Shown in pieces: positions 56,395 to 64,000 of a stretch of 64,000 nucleotides of DNA (position 1 is the first letter of the stretch; each line of letters starts with the position of its first letter). The stretch lies in NCBI RefSeq assembly GCF_029894165.1, contig NZ_JARXXU010000001.1, positions 992,001 through 1,056,000 on the forward strand, in the 5' to 3' direction. This DNA is from Aurantimicrobium minutum (GTDB lineage: Bacteria > Actinomycetota > Actinomycetes > Actinomycetales > Microbacteriaceae). The notes below the pieces were generated by a model. It made no database searches. It saw nothing but the letters and a program-made list of their open reading frames with translations, and was not told where the DNA came from. Made by a program: the position numbers and the translations under genes.

Positions 56395-57852
56395 TTAGAA
56401 GGGGTAAGGCTGGTCGGAAGGCTCAACGGTGATCCACTTGAGGTCAGTGAATTCGTTGATGACGCCACGGCCGTCGAAGCGTCCGTAACCGCTGCTCTTC
56501 ATACCACCGTAGGGTGCCTGTGCCTCGTTCTGAACGGTTGCACCGTTGACGTGAACGTGACCTGCATCGATCTGCAGAGCAACCTGGAGAGCACGAGTGC
56601 TGTCCTTACCGAATACTGCTGCGGCCAGACCGTAGTCAGTGTCGTTTGCGACGCGGATAGCTTCGTCAACACCCTTGACACGAACAATCGTGGTGATGGG
56701 GCCGAAGGTCTCGAGGTCGTAGATGTCCATACCGGGCTTGACCTTGTCCACGATGGTTGCAGGCATTGCAGCACCGAGAGCAGGACCACCGGCGATAACT
56801 TCTGCACCCTTAGCGAGAGCGTCAGTGATCATCTTGTTGATACGGTCACCGGACTCGGGACGGATCATGGGTCCAACGATAACGTTGGGGTCGGTCATGG
56901 GGTCACCAGCGGGCAGGGTGCGAGCACGCTCGGCGAACTTCTTGACGAACTCATCAGCGATGGACTCATCAACCACGAAGCGTTCGGTCGACATGCAGAT
57001 CTGGCCCTGGTACATGAAGGCACCGAATACCGCAGCGTTGACTGCGCCGTCGATGTCTGCATCGTCCAGAACGACCTGAGGTGCCTTGCCACCAAGTTCG
57101 AGGAGAACGGGCTTGAGGTGCTTTGCTGCCTTCTGAGCAATGATGCGACCAACGTTGGTCGATCCGGTGAAGTTGATACGGCGAACCATGGGGTGAGCCA
57201 CGATTGCTTCAACAACCGAGTCTGCGTCTTCTGGAGTGGTGCTGATGAAGTTCAGCACACCTTCGGGAAGACCAGCTTCGATCAGGACCTCAGAGATGAT
57301 CTGGTGAGTCATGGGGCTGAACTCGGATGCGCGGAAGACAACGGTGTTACCGCATACGAGGGGGTATGCAATCGCACGAGCTGCGAGAACGCCAGTACCG
57401 TTCCAGGGCGCCATGCTGAAAACAACACCAGCAGGGGTACGGAAGGTGAAGGAGAAGGCACCAGGCTTGTCGGTGGGGATGGTCTCACCCTGGATCTGGG
57501 TAGCCAGACCAGCAGCCTCACGGAAGAGCTGAGCGGTCAGGAAGACATTGAAGCCAGCCCACAGCTGAACAGCACCAACTTCGGCCATCATGGAGCCGAT
57601 GAAGTCACCTGCACGCTGTTCGATGAGGTCTGCAGCCTTGAGGAGTACTGCGCGACGCTGAGTTGGGCCGGTCTTGGACCAGGTCTTGAATGCTTCAGCA
57701 GCAGATTCAACGGCCTGCAGGGCGTCCTTAACGGTACCTGCGGCACCGGTGCTGGCAACCTCGTTGGTGAGTGCGTTACGACGCTCGAAAGTCTTGCCGC
57801 CCTGAGCGTCGCGAGACTTGTTGTTGATGATGAGCTGTGACTTCAGTGACAT
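56395..57852 (-). CDS. aromatic aldehyde dehydrogenase (salicylaldehyde/vanillin type)
   Basis: A 485-residue NAD(P)-dependent aldehyde dehydrogenase. Catalytic Cys286 (QGQICMSTE), Glu252 (LELGGKAP) and Asn151 (APWNGTG) are in place. The region around QGETIPTDKPGAFSFTFRTP resembles salicylaldehyde, vanillin and benzaldehyde dehydrogenases. Ribosome binding site GGAGA. A 181-base gap with its own candidate control elements separates it from the upstream ligase gene. Confidence 0.85.
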   Translation of the reverse strand: MSLKSQLIINNKSRDAQGGKTFERRNALTNEVASTGAAGTVKDALQAVESAAEAFKTWSKTGPTQRRAVLLKAADLIEQRAGDFIGSMMAEVGAVQLWAGFNVFLTAQLFREAAGLATQIQGETIPTDKPGAFSFTFRTPAGVVFSMAPWNGTGVLAARAIAYPLVCGNTVVFRASEFSPMTHQIISEVLIEAGLPEGVLNFISTTPEDADSVVEAIVAHPMVRRINFTGSTNVGRIIAQKAAKHLKPVLLELGGKAPQVVLDDADIDGAVNAAVFGAFMYQGQICMSTERFVVDESIADEFVKKFAERARTLPAGDPMTDPNVIVGPMIRPESGDRINKMITDALAKGAEVIAGGPALGAAMPATIVDKVKPGMDIYDLETFGPITTIVRVKGVDEAIRVANDTDYGLAAAVFGKDSTRALQVALQIDAGHVHVNGATVQNEAQAPYGGMKSSGYGRFDGRGVINEFTDLKWITVEPSDQPYPF

Positions 57853-57879
57853 GTTTTGTCTCCATTGACTTGTATGTGA

Positions 57880-57947
57880 TTTCGTCCACTTCGACGAAAG
57901 TTAAGTTACATTATCACGCCAGCAGACGAAATAATGTTAAATATTTA
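57880..57947. promoter_or_regulatory. repeated GACGAAA elements and AT palindrome upstream of the aldehyde dehydrogenase
   Basis: The gap 57853-58033 has no gene. It contains an inverted repeat TTTCGTC-CACTTC-GACGAAA (57880-57899), a third GACGAAA at 57925-57931, and the palindrome TAAATATTTA (57938-57947). TAATGT- and GATAAT-like -10 sequences on the minus strand lie between them. A second promoter with its own regulator site is plausible. A weaker inverted repeat (TAGTTTTT/AAAAACTA, 57985-58016) lies at the end of the upstream gene. Confidence 0.45.
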
Positions 57948-58033
57948 TTTGGTGCTGATTGTTAGCAAAACGTTGCCGTCCCGTTAGTTTTTAGCACTTA
58001 AACACACCAAAAACTAGAGGATGGCAGGTTTTA

Positions 58034-59713
58034 CTACTCCGGATAGACCGATGATCCAGGAGCGATGGGACCTCGACGAGCGAGGTCTTCCCGAAGTGCT
58101 TTCTTGTCGATCTTCCCCACTTTGGTGAGGGGCATTTTTTCGGTCACGACAAGGACCTCTGGAAGTTTGTATGCGGCGACGTTGGCTTCTTTCATCAGAT
58201 CGCGCAATTCTTCGAGAGTGGTGTGCACTCCCTCGCGCAATGTGACGTAGACGCACACACGTTCCCCGAGTTTTGCATCTGGAATGGCAACAGCAGCAAC
58301 CATCTCGATGCCTGGGTGGCGGTAGATGAGGTTTTCTACCTCTTCACCTGAAATCTTTTCCCCTGCCCGGTTGATAAGGTCCTTATCGCGACCCTCGACC
58401 ACGATGTTGCCATCAGGTCGAATGATGACGATGTCACCGGTGATGTACCAGCCATCCGAGGAAAACGCACGCTTGTTGTGTTCTTCTGCACGGTAGTAGC
58501 CACGAAGTGTGTAGGGGCCTTGAGTGTGGAGTACGCCACGACCGCCGGTGGGCAGAATGTTACCGTCCTCGTCCACCACACGAACCTCGTCGCCGGGGGA
58601 GACGGGGCGACCCTGAGTTCCAATAATGACTTCTTCGGGGTCACCCGAGAGCGTGGTGTTAATGAGACCCTCAGCCATGCCGAATACTTGCTGCAATTCA
58701 CAGCCCAGTACTGGGGTGACACGAGCAGCAAGCTCGTCCACGAGACGTGAGCCACCAACCTGGAGGACCTTCAAACTGCCGAGCTGGCCCGTGTTTTCGG
58801 CCACTTCGAAGTCAATCCACTGTTGTACAACAGCAGGAACTGCTGCGGTGTGCGTGACCTTCTCCCGCGAAATTGCGTCAAATGCCTTTCGTGGCTCCGG
58901 GGTGCGCAGCATAACGACGGTTCCCCCGACCAAGAAAGTACCCAGGAAACCAGGACATGCCAAGGGGAAGTTGTGACCGGCGGGCAATGCAACCAAGTAC
59001 ACGGTCTCAGCATCGAGGTTGGCCGCAGCTGCGGTTACCTTGAGGTTGTACAAGTAATCGTTGTGGGAGCGAGGAATCAGCTTGGGCAGACCGGTGGTTC
59101 CCCCGGAAAGCAGGAACACGGCAATGTCATCAGGAGAAATCTGGAGGCCCTCGAGAGTACTGAGGTCATCGCTGTATTCGGCGCACAAGGCGCCAAGGTC
59201 AACATTTCCTTCGTGAATATCGCTACCCAAAATGATGAGGTGCTTCACGCTGGGGACAACGTCCCGGATAACTTCCGCAAGTTCCTGGTGATCAAAGTCG
59301 CGCAGTACGTCAGGAACGATGATGGCGACTGCTTCAGAATGCTCGGCGAGGTACTCCAGTTCGTGCCGGCGGTGTGCGGGCAGAGCCATCACAGGGATGA
59401 CGCCAATTCGCAGACAGGCCAACGTCAGAACAACGAATTCCCAACAGTTGGGGAGCTGAACAACGACCCGGTCATCCACGTCGAGTCCCAGCTTGCGCAG
59501 GTTTACGGCGAGTGCGTCTGCACGTTCAAAGAGTTGGGCATAGCTCAGGCGAACGTCGCCGTCCACGAGTGCAATTTTGTGAGGGTCACGCAGGGCGCTG
59601 ATGCGCAGGGCGTCAACCATGAGGTCGTCCGTCCAGTAACCGAGCTCACGGTACTGAGTAGCAAGGTCAGCGGGCCAGGGAACGATTCCTGCGCTTGTGG
59701 GTGTGGACGTCAT
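58034..59713 (-). CDS. aryl-acid AMP ligase (salicylate or dihydroxybenzoate adenylating)
   Basis: A 559-residue adenylate-forming enzyme close to DhbE/EntE/MbtA. The ATP loop is SGGTTGLPKLIP (203-214); GWYITGDI and the catalytic Lys in KVGKIDKKALRED are present. The substrate pocket segment HNFPLACPG has Asn248 and Cys253. From memory, DHB enzymes carry Ser at the latter place and salicylate enzymes Cys. The gene is next to an acyl-CoA synthetase and a salicylyl-CoA hydroxylase-like gene, not to siderophore NRPS genes, so a catabolic role is favoured. Four-base overlap with the upstream gene. Confidence 0.85.
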   Translation of the reverse strand: MTSTPTSAGIVPWPADLATQYRELGYWTDDLMVDALRISALRDPHKIALVDGDVRLSYAQLFERADALAVNLRKLGLDVDDRVVVQLPNCWEFVVLTLACLRIGVIPVMALPAHRRHELEYLAEHSEAVAIIVPDVLRDFDHQELAEVIRDVVPSVKHLIILGSDIHEGNVDLGALCAEYSDDLSTLEGLQISPDDIAVFLLSGGTTGLPKLIPRSHNDYLYNLKVTAAAANLDAETVYLVALPAGHNFPLACPGFLGTFLVGGTVVMLRTPEPRKAFDAISREKVTHTAAVPAVVQQWIDFEVAENTGQLGSLKVLQVGGSRLVDELAARVTPVLGCELQQVFGMAEGLINTTLSGDPEEVIIGTQGRPVSPGDEVRVVDEDGNILPTGGRGVLHTQGPYTLRGYYRAEEHNKRAFSSDGWYITGDIVIIRPDGNIVVEGRDKDLINRAGEKISGEEVENLIYRHPGIEMVAAVAIPDAKLGERVCVYVTLREGVHTTLEELRDLMKEANVAAYKLPEVLVVTEKMPLTKVGKIDKKALREDLARRGPIAPGSSVYPE

Positions 59714-61746
59714 TGTCCTTCTCCTCGTGTGATGAGTACGGAATCAAGAGCAATCAGACCCTGATCAGTGATGCGAAGAGGATTGATTTCCACTTCTTCA
59801 ATCCAGTCATTAGTGGCAACAATGCCACCAAGAGTGGAGAGTACGGAACCCAATGATGCCGGGTCAACTGTGGGGCCACCACGCCAACCGAAGAGCAACT
59901 GGGATGCGGCCAGATCGTCAATCATGGCAGCGGCTGTTTCTGGAGACAGCGGCGCGGAGCGAATGGCGACATCGCCCACTGCTTCCGCAGTTGTTCCACC
60001 GAGCCCGAGGAGGACAATGGGGCCGAAGACGGGATCACGACGTGCACCGACTATGAGGTCAACCCCACCGGGTGCCATCTGTTCCAACAGAACTTGCTCT
60101 GCTCCGATTTTCTCGAGTGCATCCCATGCCACGTCGAGCATTTCCGGTGTGGACACGTTGAGGTGAACGCCTCCCACGTCGGTCTTGTGGAGCACTACGG
60201 GGAACAAGATCTTCACAGCGAGGGGGCCAGAAAGATCAGTAAGTGCCTGATGTGCCTCTTCGCGAGAGTGAGCAATACAACGACGGGGAGTTGGAATACC
60301 GAGGGCTCCCACAGCGTCCTTGGTGGAATTTTCATCCCAAGTGCGATCGTTTGCAATGACGAGTTTGTCTGACACTGCAAAGTTCGCTGCACGTGGGCGC
60401 ACCTTGCGGTCCTGAATGAGTGCAGAAAGTGCATCAGCAAGGGCATGTGGGCCAGTAACGAAAGGAACTCCCGCAGCTACAGCTTGGGCCTGAATTCCTG
60501 CGATGTCTGCAGGGGGACCGTCCATGGCGACCACAATGCGCGCATCGTTATGCGCAAGAGCGGGGCGGACACTGGCCACCATATCGAGTACAGGTTCCGT
60601 TAAGCCATAGATTCCCACCACATCGATGGCCTGATCGGCCGCCACGGTGCTAATTACTTCAGGGAAGGTTTCGCTGGGGCGACCAGTGTCGACAGGATTT
60701 GCCTGGAACGTAATGGGAGGAAGCAAAGTTCCTAAAGTGTCTTGAGTGGACTGTGCCAGGGGAGGTAGGTCAACCTCTGCAGAAGCCAGCGCATCTGCTA
60801 TGAGGAGGCCGGGTCCTGCTTGGCCCGTAATGAGGGCCGCGCTTCCGTGAGATTCAGCGTGGAGGCGACCTGAGCGTAAACCGATGACAGCAGAGATGAG
60901 CTGTTCTTCGGAATCAACGATGACCGCACCTGCCTGAGCGAGCACAGAACGGGTCGTGCGCCACGATGTTGCCAAAGCGCCGGTGTGGGACTGAGCAAAT
61001 TCAGAAACGTTGTTTTCCCCAACGACGAGCGCTACAACAGGCTTACGTTCAGCAGCTGCTCGCACTGCAGAGAGCAATCGCGGACCGTCATCGACGTTTT
61101 CAATATGAAGAGCAATGACATCCGTATTCTCATCTGTTGCGAGATAGTTGAGGACATCCGTGTGGTCAACATCAATGCCGGTACCAATACCCACACCAAG
61201 ACTTAGGCCAATGCCGTGCGCGGCAAAGCGGAAAGCCAACATGTGGTTTACTCCACCGCTGGCTGCAACTAAAGCCACATTTCCGGCAGTGAGCTGGTGC
61301 GCGCCGGGGACAAAACTGGCAATGAGCTTGCTGCCAGGGGAGAAGTAGCCAGAAGTGTTGGGGCCAAGCAAGCGCATACCGGTGCGGTCGAGTTCTTGCT
61401 TGACCGCAGCTTCAATGGCGATGCCTGCAGGTCCAGCTTCAGAAAAACCACCAGAGCAGACCAATGCTGCCGTCACGCCTGCTGCAGCGCACTCAGCGAT
61501 AGCGAGTGCAGTTGCAGGTGCAGGAACGCAAATAACAGCGAGGTCTGGCTGTCCCCCCATCGCGACAATGGCCTCAGCTGCTTCAGCTGCTGAGGCTACG
61601 AAGCCATCTTCGGTTGCTCGAGGGTTGACTCGAGCAACCGGCAGGCCACTGCTGTCCAAAGATGTGGCCATGACGGCACCCAGCTTCTCTGGAGAAGCTG
61701 AAGCACCGATAACCATGACCCCACGAGGGGCAAAGAATGACTTCAT
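59710..61746 (-). CDS. acyl-CoA synthetase, NDP-forming superfamily (putative aryl-CoA synthetase)
   Basis: A 678-residue fusion with CoA-binding (about 1-130), succinyl-CoA-ligase-like (about 150-440) and ATP-grasp (about 470-675) domains. The phosphohistidine motif SHTGALA with His254 is intact, as are the ATP-grasp segments PLAVKILFPVVLHKTDVGGV and EQMAPGGVDLIVGARRDPVFG. In the salicylate pathway described from Streptomyces (sdg genes) adenylation and CoA transfer are handled by separate proteins, which suits this pair. Twelve bases after the monooxygenase gene. Confidence 0.8.
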   Translation of the reverse strand: MKSFFAPRGVMVIGASASPEKLGAVMATSLDSSGLPVARVNPRATEDGFVASAAEAAEAIVAMGGQPDLAVICVPAPATALAIAECAAAGVTAALVCSGGFSEAGPAGIAIEAAVKQELDRTGMRLLGPNTSGYFSPGSKLIASFVPGAHQLTAGNVALVAASGGVNHMLAFRFAAHGIGLSLGVGIGTGIDVDHTDVLNYLATDENTDVIALHIENVDDGPRLLSAVRAAAERKPVVALVVGENNVSEFAQSHTGALATSWRTTRSVLAQAGAVIVDSEEQLISAVIGLRSGRLHAESHGSAALITGQAGPGLLIADALASAEVDLPPLAQSTQDTLGTLLPPITFQANPVDTGRPSETFPEVISTVAADQAIDVVGIYGLTEPVLDMVASVRPALAHNDARIVVAMDGPPADIAGIQAQAVAAGVPFVTGPHALADALSALIQDRKVRPRAANFAVSDKLVIANDRTWDENSTKDAVGALGIPTPRRCIAHSREEAHQALTDLSGPLAVKILFPVVLHKTDVGGVHLNVSTPEMLDVAWDALEKIGAEQVLLEQMAPGGVDLIVGARRDPVFGPIVLLGLGGTTAEAVGDVAIRSAPLSPETAAAMIDDLAASQLLFGWRGGPTVDPASLGSVLSTLGGIVATNDWIEEVEINPLRITDQGLIALDSVLITRGEGQ

Positions 61747-61758
61747 TGTTGTAAAACC

Positions 61759-63279
61759 CTAGTTGCTGACAACAGCGTCGGCACGTCCGGAGAGCACTAA
61801 CGTTTCAGCCAGGTCTTCGGAAGCATTGGCGATCTCGATGACGACGGGGATGTCATTGTAGAGAGCCTGCATTTCAGATTCGGAGATACGATCTTCTTCG
61901 TCGCCACCGGTCACGATGATCACATCGGCATCTGCAGGAACGGCAGTTTTCTGGTCAACACTGATATCTACCACGTGGGCGTGATTGATTTCTAGAGGTG
62001 TACCGGTTGATCCGTGGAGGAGTCGACCGTCGGAGGACCAGCCGAGGAGACGTCCAGGGACACTCTGGCCGGCAACAGTGATGGGGGTCTCGAGAACAGC
62101 AGTGCCGTATTGAGCGGCCCACGAGTCCTGCGACTTTTTAGCGAATGCTGCATCGCGCTTGGCAATTTTGCCCAAGGTGATGCTGCGGGAGAAGAAGTGG
62201 AAGGTGAACTGCCAGGGCTCAAACGCCTTGTAGTACTCACCAAAGTGTTCCCACCATCGCAAGCTGGGGCGAGCCTGGCGCTGAACTTTAGCGACCTGGG
62301 GCTGTGCAACAGATTCATACTCGGTGAATGCTGCCTCGAGGTCATCGGGATGGGCATCCAGGGCATCGGCGAGGGCGATGGCATCTTCCATCGCCATCTT
62401 GGTGCCCGAACCAACGCTGAAGTGGGCGGTGTGAACTGCGTCCCCCAAGAACACAATGTTGCCCGAGTGCCAGTGCTTCGTGGTGCGTCCGCGGAAGTTA
62501 CCCCAGCGAGAGTTGTTGATCAGCAGCTGACCGCCCTGCAACTCATCTGCAAAGAGTTCTTCAATGTATGCCTTCGACTTCATATCAGAAGGACCGGGAG
62601 GGGATGTGACGTCAAACTCATCAAGGCCGGCAGCGCGCCACGTTGGTTCATCTGCTTCCACGATGAAAGTACTGACATCTTCGCTAATGGGGTAGGCGTG
62701 AACAGCCCAGTTACCGTGCTCGTTAGCACGATGTAGGAATGTCAGTCCGTCATACATGTGGTCGGTGCCGAACCAAATGAACTTTGCGGTGGCCTGAACG
62801 ACCTTGTGATCGAGCTTGTCTTCGCCCACAAAGCGGCGGAATTCAGAGTTCATTCCATCCGCAGCGACGATGACATCAAAGTCACCGATTTCTTTCAGCT
62901 GCTCAGGGGTGGGGATGAACTGGTTGAACTGGGTGACCACGCCGTGGGACTCTGCCTTTTCCATGAGCATGGGGAGAAGAGTTTTACGGTGAATGGCAGA
63001 CATGCCGTTCCCTGAGAATGAGTGCTTCTCGCCCTTGAGGACGACGTCAATGGTGTCCCAACGTGCGCCGTGCTCACGTAGACCGTCGCTGAGGATGGTG
63101 TCAGCTTCGTCAATTCCCTTGAGCGTGGCGTCAGAGAAGACCACACCGAAACCGAATGCATCTTTAGCGCCGTTGCGCTCGAAAACTGTGATATCCCAAT
63201 CGGGACGACGCTTCTTCATCAGAATCGAGAAGAAGAAACCACCGGGGCCACCGCCAACTACTGCGATTTTTTTCGACAT
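61759..63279 (-). CDS. FAD-dependent monooxygenase, salicylyl-CoA 5-hydroxylase-like
   Basis: A 506-residue flavoprotein hydroxylase. Dinucleotide motif VVGGGPGG (7-14), the second FAD motif GDAVHTAHFSVGSGTKMAMED, and the DG region IVAADGMNS. The N-terminal GGGPGGFFFSILMK and VFERNGAKDAFGFGVVFSD are features of salicylyl-CoA and anthranilyl-CoA hydroxylases. It would insert a hydroxyl at C5 to give gentisyl-CoA. Residues after about 415 (LLHGSTGTPLEINH, VIIVTGG) form an extra C-terminal domain of unclear role. ATG at 63279 chosen because homology begins there. First gene of the operon. Confidence 0.83.
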   Translation of the reverse strand: MSKKIAVVGGGPGGFFFSILMKKRRPDWDITVFERNGAKDAFGFGVVFSDATLKGIDEADTILSDGLREHGARWDTIDVVLKGEKHSFSGNGMSAIHRKTLLPMLMEKAESHGVVTQFNQFIPTPEQLKEIGDFDVIVAADGMNSEFRRFVGEDKLDHKVVQATAKFIWFGTDHMYDGLTFLHRANEHGNWAVHAYPISEDVSTFIVEADEPTWRAAGLDEFDVTSPPGPSDMKSKAYIEELFADELQGGQLLINNSRWGNFRGRTTKHWHSGNIVFLGDAVHTAHFSVGSGTKMAMEDAIALADALDAHPDDLEAAFTEYESVAQPQVAKVQRQARPSLRWWEHFGEYYKAFEPWQFTFHFFSRSITLGKIAKRDAAFAKKSQDSWAAQYGTAVLETPITVAGQSVPGRLLGWSSDGRLLHGSTGTPLEINHAHVVDISVDQKTAVPADADVIIVTGGDEEDRISESEMQALYNDIPVVIEIANASEDLAETLVLSGRADAVVSN

Positions 63280-63318
63280 TGAAATTGCCACCTCTGCGTT
63301 GAGTGAAAGATGAGAATC

Positions 63319-63348
63319 ATTATGTAACAAAAATTCGATGTATGTCAA
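63319..63348 (-). promoter_or_regulatory. promoter of the aromatic operon
   Basis: On the minus strand TTGACA (63343-63348) and TACATAAT, giving CATAAT at 18 or TACATA at 16 bases spacing. GTAAC and GTTAC flank the region as an imperfect inverted repeat, and TGATTC follows the -10; the PaaX-type regulator encoded next to it may bind here. Confidence 0.65.
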
Positions 63349-63427
63349 TTATTCGTTACTTATCGCGCGTCGATTACGAAGTAGAGCTATCGCGTAGCCC
63401 TAACAGAAGGCAGTTTCGGGGAAAAAC

Positions 63428-64000
63428 CTATTTTTGTGGTGCGCTGAGATCTGCGCTGCCGAGGACAGGCATGCCCGTGATCTGCTCGATGGCTGCTTCT
63501 GCTTCGATTCGCAGTCGGGAGTGTACGGAAGTAAAAACCTCGTGTGCGCGACGGCCGGTCCACCCCGCAGGGAGCAGTTCGCGGGGGAGATCTGGGTCTC
63601 GGAAAGGAAAGTGGCGGTAATCGTCGGTGAGTTCGATCCGTCGCTTCAGGGCGTCAATGCCGGTGAGGTTAGGTGTCACGGAAAATTCATCGATGAAGTT
63701 CGTGTAATCGCGCTGGACATCTGAGAGGTCCCAGCATCTGCTGGCGATATCACGATCATGCGTCAAACCTTGAGAATTACATCTCAACAAGTCGAGGTTG
63801 ATGAGGGGAAGTTTCGAGAGTGCGTTCTCTGCGGCATCTAAGTTGTCGTGGGGGCTCATCCACGTGGAGGTACTGAGTTGACCAAAACCTTCCCAGATCA
63901 GTCGGCGTCTGGCGTCATCTCGAGCTGCTCGCTGTGTTTCGGAGAATTTCACGAGAACCATGGACCATTGACGGTCCCATTCTGTGTCCCAACGCTTGAA
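63428..64000 (-). CDS. PaaX family transcriptional regulator (5' part outside the window)
   Basis: The C-terminal 190 or so residues of a PaaX-type repressor; the reading frame continues past base 64000 (FKRWDTEWDRQWS precedes the first internal Met). Recognised by LIWEGFGQLSTSTWMSPHDN and YRHFPFRDPDLPRELLPAGW, both strongly conserved in PaaX. The HTH part lies beyond the window. PaaX proteins sense aryl-CoA thioesters (phenylacetyl-CoA in E. coli); here salicylyl-CoA or gentisyl-CoA would be logical ligands (inference). Confidence 0.85.
   Translation of the reverse strand, partial: FKRWDTEWDRQWSMVLVKFSETQRAARDDARRRLIWEGFGQLSTSTWMSPHDNLDAAENALSKLPLINLDLLRCNSQGLTHDRDIASRCWDLSDVQRDYTNFIDEFSVTPNLTGIDALKRRIELTDDYRHFPFRDPDLPRELLPAGWTGRRAHEVFTSVHSRLRIEAEAAIEQITGMPVLGSADLSAPQK

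Noticed and set aside
56551-57840. A 429-codon plus-strand open frame
   Set aside because: Antisense shadow of the aldehyde dehydrogenase gene, rich in Cys/Asp/Ser without family pattern.
58823-59764. A 313-codon plus-strand open frame
   Set aside because: Antisense to the aryl-AMP ligase; no domain recognised.

Overview
The window comes from a high-GC Gram-positive bacterium (Actinomycetota), most likely a Microbacteriaceae member. Support comes from the 16S sequence, the order 16S-23S-5S with no tRNA in the spacer, the bifunctional-type PriA isomerase, DUF1844 beside infC, and the gene order tlyA-nadK-recN-pyrG-nudix-xerD-parA-scpA-scpB-rluB-tyrA-cmk-der. Base composition is moderate rather than very GC-rich, as in small freshwater Microbacteriaceae (Luna/Aurantimicrobium type). 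That genus-level guess is from memory and not tested.

Layout. 1-2915: end of hisC, then hisB-hisH-priA and an SseB-family gene. 2940-8136: an accessory efflux block (YhgE/Pip protein and an MMPL transporter with a degenerate ABC-ATPase-like tail) divergent from a tetR gene, with palindromic operators between. 8133-14591: DUF1844, infC (apparent ATT start), rpmI, rplT, a SpoU/TrmH methyltransferase, pheS-pheT. 14652-21454: argC-argJ-argB-argF-argH, then tyrS. 21733-27378: a complete rrn operon with promoter, processing stems and terminator. 27444-30607: a conserved TPR-like protein with a long YGDR-repeat disordered head, and a HAD phosphatase. 30661-40489: a propionate block. prpE-DUF485-actP faces gntR-prpD-prpB-prpC across a 235-base control region holding three identical TGTATACA boxes and a separate long palindrome, followed by a Bcr/CflA efflux pump. 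40499-55055: the conserved run from a 52-residue small protein and tlyA to der, plus a NUDIX hydrolase and a TMEM175-type channel. 55094-55170: tRNA-Pro(GGG). 55266-64000: a minus-strand aromatic catabolic cluster (alcohol dehydrogenase, aldehyde dehydrogenase, aryl-AMP ligase, acyl-CoA synthetase of the NDP-forming family, salicylyl-CoA 5-hydroxylase-like FAD monooxygenase) and the partial gene of a PaaX-type regulator.

How the parts work together. The propionate block encodes uptake (ActP/DUF485), activation (PrpE) and the methylcitrate cycle (PrpC, PrpD, PrpB), probably under the GntR protein. The last cluster reads as a route from an aromatic alcohol such as salicyl alcohol through aldehyde and acid to an aryl-CoA that is ring-hydroxylated; the ring-cleavage steps are not in the window. 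The efflux block looks self-regulated by its TetR neighbour. Several transcription starts appear to be leaderless: a TANNNT -10 box begins exactly 12 bases before the start codon in five genes.
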